64,000 bases of DNA. It comes from Phragmites australis (taxonomy: Eukaryota > Streptophyta > Magnoliopsida > Poales > Poaceae). The stretch is taken from positions 6,664,001 through 6,728,000 of the forward strand of contig NC_084940.1 in the NCBI RefSeq assembly GCF_958298935.1. The letters are read 5' to 3'. Shown here in pieces: positions 1 through 10,015 of the stretch. The translations under genes and the position numbers were made by a program. The notes under the pieces were generated by a model that was not told the origin of the DNA, searched no databases, and saw only the letters and a list, made by a program, of their open reading frames with translations. The stretch's first letter is position 1. The number at the start of each line of letters is the position of its first letter.

Positions 1-421
1 GAACAACAGAAGCACTCGCTGTTTCTACGATTAGACGCCAAAGGGACAATCTTGGCTAGTTTTCCGCACCTCCAGAATAGCTGATGGGATGTAAATTGTC
101 CTCACGACACAAAACGGATAACCACCTTTTGCATTCGACTGTTCTAGTTTGAATCCTCCAACCAAAAAGCACTGATACGGAACAGACAAACAGTCAAGAA
201 CTCGTACCACTGAAAAAGAAAGGAGGTTCCATATCACCCAACGCAGCAACTGGTAAATTCGAACTACGGTTAAATTCCAGCGCTTCCATCACAATTTACA
301 AGGTTCGTGTGAATTTATCCTCGTATTACACGCCACGGGTACTCATAGACTCATCGTGATGTTGCATTTTGTTCATGCCCATTTCATCAATAAACCGATA
401 ACCGGATCGATGAATAGTGCA
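1..421. other. Flank downstream of the HAK/KUP pseudogene; nothing recognised
   Basis: No coding signature, repeat structure or RNA gene is recognisable here. The stretch lies just 3' of the minus-strand HAK/KUP stop codon, so it may hold that gene's former 3' untranslated region. The short open frames have no recognisable motif. Confidence 0.3.
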
Positions 422-761
422 TCAAACCTTGAACAGCATTCCAATCTCGACTCGCTGTTGCAGCGGCGTCCCGAGCGCCGGCAGTGTGGGCCGGCAGATG
501 CCGTGCAAGAACTCGCAGAACCCGAACATGACCCTGTCGCGTCCTCACCCACGTGAAACCTCATCTTGCCCCGGACATGCACCGCGCCGGCCGCTCCCGC
601 CGCCTCCAGCTGCGCGACCTCTTGCTCGCCGGAGATCGTCGACCGTTGGTCAACGCACGTCTCGATGAGCCGTCACGGGCAGCTTGTGACCTGCGCGGCG
701 ACTGTCGCCGCCCTCGAGGCCGAAGCTGTTGGCGTAGTCGTGCTGGACGGTGCACCCGTAC
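422..761 (-). pseudogene. HAK/KUP potassium transporter pseudogene, C-terminal part (left of MULE)
   Basis: Read on the minus strand, this encodes the carboxy end of a HAK/KUP/KT-family K+ transporter, a plasma-membrane K+ uptake protein. It starts with a YGCTVQHDYANS stretch, the conserved Y-G-Y-x-D-like region of the cytosolic tail. A block with LIETCVDQRS and GEQEVAQLEAAG follows, and it ends in RVEIGMLFKV before a TGA at 424-422. At least two frame changes are needed to follow the homology, one near 690 and one near 545, so this copy is dead. The upstream part of the same exon lies at 8925-9230 beyond the MULE. Joining the two flanks leaves about six residues missing at the break. Family assignment rests on recalled motifs and was not searched. 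Confidence 0.6.
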
Positions 762-1548
762 AATTAATATTTTAATAATAGCCTGACGGGACTTATATTT
801 TCAGGAACTAGCCCCTTTTGTCGCGCCAAAGACTTTGGCGTGACTCACCACGCTGTCACGCCAAAGAGCCTGGCGTGACTCCCGTGCCACGTCGGCGGGC
901 GGTCCGGCCCGTGCCACGTGGCCGTGCCGACGTGGCAGCCAGAGTCGCGCCAGAGGGCGTGGCACGACTGGAGTCGCGCCAGGCTCATTGGCGCGACAGG
1001 CCCATACAGGCGCGCGGCTATGTCGCCCTCTGTCACGCCAAGGGAGCTGGCGCGACTCCAGTCACGCCAACCCCTTTGGCGTGACAGAGGGCTATACAGA
1101 CCCGGCGTCGGCCCCTTCTCCCGCACGCAGCACAGTCAGAGTCAGGAAGCGGAGGCAGAACCCAAAACCCCGGTGGTGCCCTCTCTCTGTATTCCCACCG
1201 ATTTGGTGGCCCAATAGGAAGGAATTTGAGCGGGAAGAGTCGAAGAAAGGTAGGTCATCCAATCCCTCCATTTTTTTTTCGGTTAAATCGGTTTGCATTG
1301 TAACTTTTTGGGTTATTAGGGTTTAGAATTTTATTCGGTTGTTCTACAAAATTTCAACGTTTCGCTCTAGATCGGTGCTCATATATCGTGCTATGTACGT
1401 ATACCAACGCATATCTATCGTGTAGATTTTGTTGCATGCAATCGGTTGAGCGTAGGAAATTAAAATTCGTATATATATACGAAATGTATACGAGGAACGC
1501 AGGTTTTTGCATTTGTGAGATGATTTGTAGTCGAATTGAAATGAATAA
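762..1548 (+). repeat. MULE left terminal inverted repeat
   Basis: Inverted partner of 8110-8902. It contains six 25-bp palindromes (820-1085), a G+C-rich middle, a possible 5'-UTR splice donor near 1249 (GTAGGT), and an 18-bp perfect palindrome at 1466-1483 that is also present in the other TIR. It probably carries the promoter for the rightward GRF-finger gene, because the matching part of the other TIR lies just upstream of the transposase ATG. The promoter role is inferred. Confidence 0.85.
820..1085. repeat. Array of six 25-bp palindromes in left TIR
   Basis: Six units of exactly 25 bp have the pattern GTCRCGCCA, seven variable bases, then the complementary TGGCGYGAC arm (some arms degenerate). 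They lie at 820-844, 855-879, 944-968, 973-997, 1032-1056 and 1061-1085. Start-to-start distances are 35, 89, 29, 59 and 29 bp, so four of five are close to multiples of ~29.6 bp. Such arrays fit binding sites for a dimeric protein, possibly the element's own transposase or zinc-finger protein, but no binding data exist here. Confidence 0.85.
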
Positions 1549-1566
1549 TGAGTAGCTTTGATATTC

Positions 1567-2813
1567 ATGCAATTTATCGGTATAACGTCAAATTTATGGC
1601 GCAAGCAAAAGTGGGCACATATCAGTAAGAAGTATCCCGATGTGAGTTGCAAAGATGCTCCGGTTCCCCCCGCCCTCCCTGTCCCGACTTGTGACTGTGG
1701 TAAGCGAGCCGTGGTTCTTCAGTCGCTACACGAAGATACTGCCAGTCGGGCTTACTACCTATGCTCGGATTATCGTGTGAGTGTTTTTTTGTTAAAGATA
1801 ATGGTAGAAGGAAATGGCAATACTTTTGCATATGTGACGTTTTAATAATTTGTAGGAGTGGGAGATGTGCTATTTCTTCCAATGGATAGATGGGCCCGAT
1901 ATGTATGATCAGAGGATTCTGCAGGTGAAACGGTTTAGTCAGTATCCGAAGCCATTTGAGAAGTTTGTTCGTTGGGTCCCCCCACCACCAAATCCCCCAA
2001 AATTAACGGATAAAGAGAAGTGGCAATTGAAGAGTACACGTGTTGCGGATCCTCCATTGTGCAATTGCGGAAAGCGAAGCGTACTTTGTGAACCTTCTGG
2101 GGGGTCGCCTTACTTTCGTTGCGAAGGGATGACAAGGGTAAGAAATGTGCAGGAGTCCTTGTTTACGATATGAATGCGGTTGAGTATTGTGTTGCGTAAC
2201 ATGTATGTCGAACTGTAATGCAGCGCCATGGTGCAACATGTGGCTTCCGGGATCTATTGTACGGACCTGATGGTCTATGGAAAGATGAAGAAAAAGATGA
2301 AGTGAAGGGGAAAAGGGTTATAGAACCTTGTGCCCCAAGAAAGTGCCCTTGTGGTGTGAATGCGAATCACGGGATAGTGCCATCGGAACTTGGAGTGGGG
2401 TACTACTGCGGACATGTGGTCGGCAATGATATGGTTGGTTAATGCGTTGTATTTATATTAAATAATGCGCTATCGTATTTTTAATTGTTGTGCATATCTA
2501 TTTTCTTAAGCAGAGAACACGAAAATGTTCGTGGGAGGAGTACCTCGATAAAGGAGCGGTTGATCATGAGATTGCATGGCGGAGTAAGCGTCCTCGAAAC
2601 GTGCTGTCAAGCTATTTGGAGAACAGGAAGAAAGAAACTCGTGATTACTACCGTGCTTTGTATCCCCCCATGAGAAATACTACCATGGCGGGTAAAGATG
2701 TTTCGGCTACAGAGGTAGAAATGGAGACAATGAAGGCACTTATCGGTAATTTACCCGTGGTTATCCCGGACGACGATGATGACGAGGTGTTATATGATGG
2801 GCTAGACGATTAG
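1567..2813 (+). CDS. MULE-borne triple GRF-type zinc-finger protein (4 exons)
   Basis: Four exons with GT-AG phase-0 introns give a 333-residue protein: 1567-1776, 1856-2137, 2224-2433 and 2514-2813 (TAG stop). Every junction keeps the frame without correction. The protein has three tandem Cys4 modules of GRF-finger type: CDCGKRAV...YYLC...CYFFQW (residues ~42-76), CNCGKRSV...YFRC...CGFRDLLY (~126-175) and CPCGVNAN...YYCGH...CSWEEY (~208-244). A basic region and an acidic C-terminal run of five Asp follow. GRF fingers in other proteins bind single-stranded DNA or other nucleic acid, so a role in handling the transposon ends is possible but inferred. The start is uncertain: 1567 is the first in-frame ATG, and a 5'-UTR intron may move it. 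Unlike its two neighbours, this gene has no internal stop. Confidence 0.7.
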
Positions 2814-5157
2814 ACGTAGCAGCATACGATGGGTCTCCATCGTCGGAGCTCTGATCCTCACTCTCTTCGCTCTGCTCCTGTGGGGCCTTGCCTCGTGAAG
2901 CTGTCCCAAAGGAAGTAGAGGTGGCTCCAGTCATGCTGCGCGACTAGGTCCGAGCCACACTACTGCTGCGGGTGCGAGTCCGGGTGCCATAATGCACCGG
3001 CGTTTGCTGCTGTGTTGAAGCACCCGTATGGCCAGCTGATGGATCCGAAGAATGCCCACTGTGCGCAAACGCCACATCGGGGGTCGTCATGCTGTTCATC
3101 TTGTAAGCAAGGCGACGGCGGCTCCTACGAACCCTCTGTAAAGAAATTGGTCAAAAATACTGAGTGTGAGCACAAGTAGGAAACATTTTGAACAGTTATA
3201 ACTTAGACAACAATTACCTCTACAAAAGCACGCAGTTGGCTGACCTCTTCCGCCGACCCGGGAGGGACAAACAAAGCTTGGCCAGCCTCGTTGGCTAGTC
3301 GCCCGAGCTGCTGTCCCTGCAAAACCGACGCAATCCGTAAAATTGGGTACAAACCATGAAGGAATACACGATGTGGCGAAATACGGATACCATGTAGTTA
3401 TGAAGCGGAGCACGCTCGGGCTGACGGCTGTGCCTCGTGATCTGGTCGTACTCGTCTACGAGGTCGTCCTCGTCATCAGAGTCCGGCAAGTTCTCCGCTG
3501 CAACAGCAACTCGTGGCGGCTTGATTGCTAACCTGGAAGAGTCGTGCAACCACCTTAGGTACTCGTGGTACGGACCCGAGCGGTGGGCGGGTCCACCGTG
3601 AACGATTGTCTGCGCCCGGTTGCTCCATTGCACCAAGTAGTGGTGGTGCACGTCACGCCAATCGCGAGCGCCGCGTTGTTTCCTCCTATCAATTCTGCAG
3701 GATAGTGGATATAACATTACATACAAGCACAACATAAAGGAGAACTTCGACCATGCAAGACGTATTAGTACTCACTTGTGCAGAGCCACGGACGTGGGTG
3801 TCGTGTCCGGAGGTGTCCGCTGCAACCTCCCGAACTGTCTCATCACACGATTCGGACAGTGCATCTCTACAATATAAAAGCAAATTAGCAGGAGAACAGA
3901 CCGTCAATACTCCATGTCCCGTGTGCATAGAGGGCTTAGACCCATCGAAAGGATCTCGTGCCGGTCGTATGGCTCCCATGTCACCTGATGCAAAACGTAA
4001 ATGTCAGTTGGCTTATGCTAGTGCGTACCATATGAAATTCAAAACCAATCGCACTCACGTGGCTCTGCATGATGCAGTCTAGCTCGTTAGTGTAGAAAAG
4101 GTAGCATCTTCCTGCATTTTCAGTCACTACCCGGACGTTTCTCCATAAGAAAGCAACGGTCGGGAGCGAGCTCTCGTCCTCGAACTGCCAAACCTGCAGG
4201 GTAACAAACATAATATGACATTTGCAAATATCCGCAAAGAATACAAATTGGAACAAAACTTTAAAACGTACCCCGGGGGAGAAACGATCGGGTCTGCCAA
4301 CCGGTAGGCGCTCATCCAGACCTGCAGGAGGTACGCGCATCCACCAAGGTTGGCATGATCCCCACTACGCCGGCAAGCATCACATAACTGCCGGTATAGC
4401 CATGCTAGCGTGGCTGATCCCCAACTGTAGAGGCCGACGTTCTCCCATTCCTCTCCTAGTAGCGGCAAGTACATCCACGATATTGTGTTCCCACTCCCGT
4501 CTGGGAACAAGTAGCCTCCAACAAGATACCACAACCAAGTGCGGGCGTACCTCTCAACGACGTGGTCCGCTGCATCGTGAGGACATTCTGTGAAGTTCTG
4601 AGCTAACCAAGCGGAGCTGATGCCTGAAGGTTTCTTGTCCTTCGCGTCCTGCGCAGGCTCTGGTGGCCTAGTCCCAACAATCATCTCGACCATGTCTCTC
4701 CACCCTGCGGGTTGCACATTCCTGCAAACAGGCTGGCCGTCGACTGGAAGCCCGAGTATCATGGCCACATCCTGGAGAGTGACCGTGAGCTCGCTGCAAG
4801 GGAGATGGAAGGTGTGTGTCTCAGGCCTCCAGCGGTCGACTAGCGCCGTCAAAGCTGCATTGTCGAACATCGGCAACCCGGTCGTGACCAACCGGGCCAA
4901 CGGTAGGAAGCTTGCACGCCCAATGTATGGGGCGTACCTCTCATCCCACCTGAGAGGGTTGTGAGTGCGAATACGCAAAGGAGATAGCACCTGAAAGAAT
5001 CATTGTAACTTCAAAATGTAAGTGACACATGCGTCTTACGTAGCACTTAGAAGTAACAAGCAAGCATAAATCGTACCTCGCCGTCGTCGACCATAAGATG
5101 TGCTCGGTGCTCCCGGTCGTAAAATGTCTCAAGGAGCGGGTAGTCGGGATGCGCCAT
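2761..5157 (-). pseudogene. MULE-borne plant mobile domain (PMD) protein gene, 7 exons, decayed
   Basis: Seven exons read on the minus strand: 5157-5077, 4990-4272, 4193-4059, 3984-3776, 3694-3391, 3316-3218 and 3135-2761, about 640 codons. The first exon starts MAHPDYPLLETF. The second carries the PMD core (PF10536-like), with LTVTLQDVAMILGLPVDG, WLAQNF and the W-x-Y-L-P-L-L region. Later exons hold YTNELDCI, NRVMRQFGRLQ, and DWRDVH followed by VQWSNRAQTI. The tail is rich in Ser/Thr/Gln and acidic residues. PMD proteins occur in plant transposons and in host relatives such as MAIN and MAIL1; their biochemical role is unsettled. Damage: an in-frame TGA at 3906-3904 where Trp is expected, a TAG at 2946-2944 where Gln is expected, and an exon 2/3 junction off by one base. 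The start was chosen because ATG 5157 opens an exon in phase with exon 2. Confidence 0.75.
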
Positions 5158-8046
5158 CGCCCTGCAATGAAAGTAGTGAGAGAGTTGTTAGTGAGCCGAA
5201 AAAAAATGTTATGCCAAGTATAAAACATTACATAAAGAACAACTAAACGATAGCGAGTTATGCACCTCTACCTGGCTGCGATCTACTTCCCCGCTACTAG
5301 AATTCCCTCTTTTCCTACGATTAGGATTATTCTTCGGACCCGCCTTGTGTTGTTCCATCCTGTGCCCCAACCGGTGGCATATGAAGCAACGGATTTTAAT
5401 AGGTGCCTCGTCAAAGTCTCCTGCTCCGTACATGTCGTCACCGTAAGCTTTGCTGCTATCATCCATCTCGTTCCGAAGACGTTTCCTCTTCCTCCTCCCT
5501 GCCTTTTGTTTCAATAGCCCACAATCGGGCACATATTCATCGCCGTTGTACTCCGGCCACTGTGAAGCATCAAGTAAAGGCTCGAAGGTAGACTCCCAAG
5601 TCTTCAGAGCCATCATTTTTTAGTACAATGGGGTTAGGTAGTCGGAACTTGTTTGGTCTACTCTTCTCGCCCGGCATGCTGTGATAACATGGGAGCACGG
5701 GATATGAAGCAATTGTGGGGTCCTGCACGTGCACTGCACTGTGGTTAAGTCGACTCTGTAGATTCTGCCGCCGGAGCCCTCACCCCCCACGCATGTCCGA
5801 AATGCAGACCTCACGCTGTAAACATAGCTCCTTGGATCAAAGAGCTGAGCTTCCTGTGCAGATGATATCTCCCCCTGCGACGTGAGGTGCTTAGCAACGG
5901 CTTTTCCCCACACCTCACCAGCATTGATACCTGCGCGTGCTCTCTTCCACCGATCAACAAAGTAGTAGTTGCATTTATGAAAGGTGTACTCGATGATGGT
6001 AGAAACCGGCATTGCACAGATGCCTTTAAGGACGTTGTTGAATACCTTCGAGATATTTGTTGTCATAATCCCGTACCTACATCCTCCCGCATCAAAAGCC
6101 TGCGCCCATTTGGACTTGTTAGGTATTTCGCTCTTTAACCACTTTGTCGCAGGCTCGTTCAGTATCTTCTCCAATTCTACTAGCTTCTTTTCAAACAGTC
6201 TCTCTTCTTTAACCTTGCAAACTACTTTGAGTTTGGCAAGTACCTCCTTGCTCTTCTGTCTTCTCCAAATGTTCGCAGCAAAATGACGCATGCACCACCG
6301 GTGCACGAGAGGAGGGTAACCTTCCATGTGTTCCCTTGCTGCATTGAGGAGACCTTGGTGGCGATCCGATATCATGCAGACTTGTCAACCCGCTCCAATT
6401 ACGTGACGGCGAACCAGGCACATAAACCAAGCCCAGCTACTGTTCCGCTCCCCTTCCGTCAACGCAAATGCTAGGGGGATCAACTGATCCTCTACATCGA
6501 TGCCAACAACAATCATCAGTGCGCCCTTGTACTTTCCCGTCAAGAATGTGGCGTCGACACTTATCACAGGCCGGCAATGTTTGAAGGCTTCCACGTATTG
6601 ATTGAAGCACCAAAACACACGCTGCATTACCGGTTTAATGATACCGCCATCGCTGGCCATCATGCCACCAGTCGATACGAACCACTTCATCCCAGGATTG
6701 ATGTGTGCAATTGCATTCAAGATCCTAGGGACCCTCGTGTACACCTCCTTCCAATCTCCCCAAAGTAATGCCATGGCATGTTGCTTGGCTCTCCATGCCT
6801 TCCCGTACAATACCCGGTAATTTGTGAACCCAACTATAGACTCAATTAGAGAGGCCACAGTCGTGTCCGGGTCCGCCCTAACGATTGGGGCGATGTGTCA
6901 ACCAAGATAAGTTGCCGTGCACTGGGAGTGCACTTGTTCCGGTCTCGCAGACCCGCAAGTGTGAGGCTGTTTTACATTTGTGACCTTCCATCGTTGGCTG
7001 TCACCTGGGATACGCCGGACCCATACACCCCATCCACAACCTTTCTGGCACTTCACAGTGTACCTCTCCTTCGCATTCAAATGAACAACATCGTATGACC
7101 GGTGATGCCGAACTGAGTAGTCCCTGAACCAAAACTTCACCTCTTCAAGACTATCAAATAACATCCCCTTCTTAATCAACTCCTTCTCACTGTCTTGTTC
7201 CTCCTCCATCGACATTAAGCCATTGTCACATAGAGCATTCTTCGTCAACGAAATATCCTCGTAACCAGGCACCTCGAGCATATCCACATGTACTGCCTTG
7301 AGTGTCCTTACTTCCTGCTCCGTGTAAATTCCGTCCCACCAAGCTGTCTCCTCATTCTCTCCCGCCTCTGCACCCGCCTCAACACCACCGTGTCGTTGCC
7401 TAACATGTTCAACTTCTTCTGTCTCATCATCCTCACTGTTGAAGGAAAATGTTTCAGTTTCCTCTGCATTTTCCTGAGCCTCCTCATCCTCAAAATAATC
7501 ATCATCGAAATCATTACATACAACTGCCAGGTCAAATTTATTTGAACCACCAGCATGTGCCTCCTCAACAGATACCCGGGGTAACTCTGCAACTGTACCA
7601 TCCGCGAGTATGGTGGTACCGGCACCCTCTGCGATAGTACCTGGAATTTCCTGAGTCAATTGCTCAATAGGCTCAACATCCTGGCTAGTTATGCCTGGTA
7701 CACCATCAACCGATGGCATCGAGCTTCCGCCTATAGCCACATCAACTACCAACTCCGTGCAACAGACTTGAGAACCATTCAAACATTCCTTATACAGCTT
7801 CCAGTAATTTTCTGACGCCACCTCCATAACAATATAGTGCGCCTTACCACCTCTACCGGCATCCAACCTTCCCCGAACGGTAACATTACTCCCTTCCGCA
7901 TCAACTTTCAAAACTTCCCTAACCCAAGCAACTATTTCATCGAAGCAAGGAACGCTCCCAAATTTCAACACTTCCTCTCGCATCTTATCGATCTCCCCAG
8001 TTGAACTAACCGTGCCACCATAAAAAACACGGACAATACGTTCCAT
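5129..8046 (-). pseudogene. MuDR-type MULE transposase gene with three in-frame stops
   Basis: One main exon (8046-5272, 925 codons) and a short last exon (5161-5129) encode a MURA-like DDE transposase that cuts and joins MULE ends. In order: a PB1/ubiquitin-like N-terminal region (MERIVRVFYGG), an acidic linker, a MuDR domain (PF03108-like; VKFWFRDYSV...VKCQKGCGWGVWV...PHTC), the MULE catalytic core (PF10551-like; VISVDATFLTG, then MISDRHQGLL), a SWIM finger (CTCRTPQLLHIPCSH) and a C-terminal knuckle CFICHRLGHRMEQH. Three in-frame stops interrupt it: TGA 6900-6898, TGA 6387-6385 and TAA 5622-5620. The two TGAs sit where Arg (CGA) is expected. The reading frame is otherwise continuous. ATG 8046 follows a TTTGTGTAG splice-acceptor-like site, which suggests a 5'-UTR intron starting inside the TIR. 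Confidence 0.88.
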
Positions 8047-8109
8047 CTACACAAACCATACAAAAATTACACGTTTATCATCGCTATAGCACGTTAACAA
8101 CCTACACAT

Positions 8110-8902
8110 TAAACATTTCTATTCGACTACATTACATCTCTACAATACATAACATCCTCCGCAAGCATACAAATGCAAAAACTTGTGTTCCTCATATACA
8201 TTTCGTATATATATACGAATTTCAACAAAATCTACACGATACATATGCGTTGCTACACATACATATCATGATTCATGACCACCGATCTAAATCGAAACGT
8301 TGAAATTTCGTAGATCAATCGAATCAAACTATAAACCCTAAAAATCCAAAACCTAGCAATGCACACCGATTTAACGGGAAAAAATTGAGGGGATTGGAGG
8401 AGATACCTTTGTAGCTTTCTTTTCCTTCAAATCTCCTTCAAAACGGGCTCAAATCCGTGGAGAATGGGGTGGGGGAGGGGAAGCCGGCGTTGGAACCTTC
8501 TCCTGCTCGCGACCGGTTGAGGAAGAGACTGTGCTACGTGCGGGAGAAGGGGCCGGCGCTGGGTCTGTATAGCCCTCTGTCACGCCAAAGGGGTTGACGT
8601 GACTGGAGTCGCGCCAGCGCCCTTGGCGTGACAGAGGGGGACACAGCCGCGCGCCTGTATGGGCCTGTCACGCCAATGAGCCTGGCGCGACTCCAGTCGC
8701 GCCACGCCCTTTGGCGCGACTCTGACTGCCACGTCGGCACGGCCACGTGGAACAGGCTGGACCGCCCGCCGACGTGGCACGGGAGTCACGCCAGGCTCTT
8801 TGGCGTGACGGCGTGGTGAGTCACGCCAAAACTTTTGGCGTGACAAAAGGGGCCAGTTCCTGAAAATATAAGTCCCGGCAGGCTATTATTAAAATATTAA
8901 TT
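8110..8902 (-). repeat. MULE right terminal inverted repeat
   Basis: Inverted copy of 762-1548, with the same palindrome array (8579-8844) and the same 18-bp palindrome (8202-8219). A donor-like GTATCTCC lies at about 8408 on the minus strand, matching the donor position in the left TIR, and the transposase ATG lies just inside at 8046. This fits a terminal promoter plus a spliced leader. That is inference from position and homology. Confidence 0.85.
8579..8844. repeat. Mirror array of six 25-bp palindromes in right TIR
   Basis: Units lie at 8579-8603, 8608-8632, 8667-8691, 8696-8720, 8785-8809 and 8820-8844. The spacing mirrors the left TIR (29, 59, 29, 89, 35). Sequence varies between units while unit length and spacing are kept, which suggests constraint on arm pairing and phasing rather than on the 7-base centre. 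Confidence 0.85.
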
Positions 8903-8924
8903 TAAAAAAGGCTAAAAAAAATTC

Positions 8925-9230
8925 GCCTCTTGATCAGGATCCTGTCCCGTTCGTCAACTTTGACCATCAGCAGGTACCTCAGGGTGAGGAATACCGTGAC
9001 CGTGTGCAGTGAGCTCATGTTCCCGAGTGAGCTCGTCCTGGATGTTGCTGTAGAAGAAGCACAGGCCCGGTACCCTCTGAACCTCAGGTCTTGCCAAGAG
9101 CTCGCTGAGGCGCTCCACGGTCACTTTGTTCGCCATCTCGTATTCGATCTTCCGTTGCCTACCGTAGTACCAGCCGAACATGCGAGGATCACAGAAACTG
9201 CAAAGGGAAGCCAGCCGCTTTCAGGACAAG
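8925..9230 (-). pseudogene. HAK/KUP potassium transporter pseudogene, part right of MULE
   Basis: Minus-strand reading gives GWLPFAVSVILA, a frame change, then MFGWYYGRQRKIEYEMANK and ERLSELLARPEVQRVPGLCF with FYSNIQDEL. A second frame change follows, then NMSSLHTVTVFLTLRYLL and VDERDRILIKR. This order is the last membrane helix and start of the cytosolic tail of HAK/KUP/KT K+ transporters. The RVPG and SLH motifs are typical of the family. The next expected residues continue on the far side of the MULE at 761. Two frameshifts on this side show it is a pseudogene. Homology stops near 9230. Confidence 0.65.
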
Positions 9231-9239
9231 GTTCCAAAA

Positions 9240-9658
9240 TACGACGGTTATAGAATTATTATCACGGTTACCAAGGGTACCGGTCCGTACCGATTTTATA
9301 ATACGAACGGTTTTCAAATTTAAATTAAAAAAATCAAAAATAAAAAAATCTTAAAAAACTAGAGACAATTTTAAGACATTCTATAATTTTTTTAAAAAAA
9401 TAATGTGATTTGAATTATATTCTATAGGGGGGAAGTTTAAAAAAAAAGAAAAAATTAAAGTGAGCAGCTCATTTATTAACTCAGGTTAAGAAAAAATTTT
9501 ACATGCAAACACACATTTTTCTTATGTATGACGTATCTTATATAAGAGGATCTTTAAAATTGGTTACACTTTATTTAGAATTTTATTAATTTCTCTATAA
9601 TTTTTACGAAGTTCACGAGCACAAAATGAATATGTTAATTGATAAAATATTTATCCTA
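9240..9658. other. AT-rich stretch, nothing recognised
   Basis: A/T-rich sequence with homopolymer runs and no open frame of note. It separates the HAK/KUP remnant from the hairpin repeat array and may be decayed transposon sequence. Confidence 0.3.
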
Positions 9659-10015
9659 CAGTCACATGTGGTTTTTCTTAATATTCATCAGACGATTTTT
9701 CTTAATCACACTATAGACGGATTTTCTTAATATCTGTCTATGTCCTATGACACATCATAGACGATTTTTGTTAATATCTGTCTATGTCTTATAACATATC
9801 ACAAATGACTTTTCTTAATATTCGTCTGTGTCTTCATATCACAAATAGTTTTTCTTAATGCTTGTATGTGTTTTCACATCACAGACGGTTTTTCTTAATA
9901 TCCATTTGTGTCTTATGATATATCATAGATGGACTTTTTTAATATACGTCTGTGTCTTATGACACATCATAGACGGTTTTTCTTAATGTCTGTTTGTATC
10001 TTATCACAGACAATT
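9659..10015. repeat. Degenerate array of hairpin-forming repeats (~50-58 bp units)
   Basis: About seven or eight degenerate copies of a unit built from an AGACGG-type arm, TTTTTCTTAATAT, and a complementary CCGTCT-type arm, followed by GTCTTATGACACATCA. Each unit can fold on itself. The flanking 10040-10135 holds related inverted pieces (GTAACCGTCT, TTAGTGACGG). Arrays like this are typical of CACTA (EnSpm) subterminal regions, but no matching CACTA terminus is certain; a CATTACAAGAAAAT motif near 10437 could be a decayed one. Confidence 0.55.

Larger units (their letters stand above)
762..8902. mobile_element. Mutator-like element (MULE) with ~790-bp TIRs and three genes
   Basis: The region is bounded by long inverted repeats. 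The plus strand from 762 inward matches the reverse complement of the sequence running back from 8902. The match is nearly exact over the outer ~370 bp, patchy over the next ~200 bp, and strong again to about 1548 and 8110. The interior holds a GRF-zinc-finger gene (+), a plant mobile domain gene (-) and a MuDR-type transposase gene (-). No 9-bp target duplication is visible. The right flank continues with an A/T-rich stretch (8903-8924) that could be the true terminus and has no left counterpart, so the left tip may be trimmed. The element sits inside a HAK/KUP-type pseudogene exon. Five in-frame stops in two genes argue that this copy is no longer autonomous. Confidence 0.85.

Noticed and set aside
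820..1085. CRISPR-like array
   Set aside because: Repeats are palindromic and regularly spaced, but gaps are 4-64 bp of related sequence, they lie in transposon TIRs, and this is a plant genome.
818..1217. Open frames in the MULE TIRs (Arg-rich, with repeated SRQ/WRDS-like motifs) as proteins
   Set aside because: They occur on both strands of the palindrome array, and their repeats simply follow the 25-bp palindromes.
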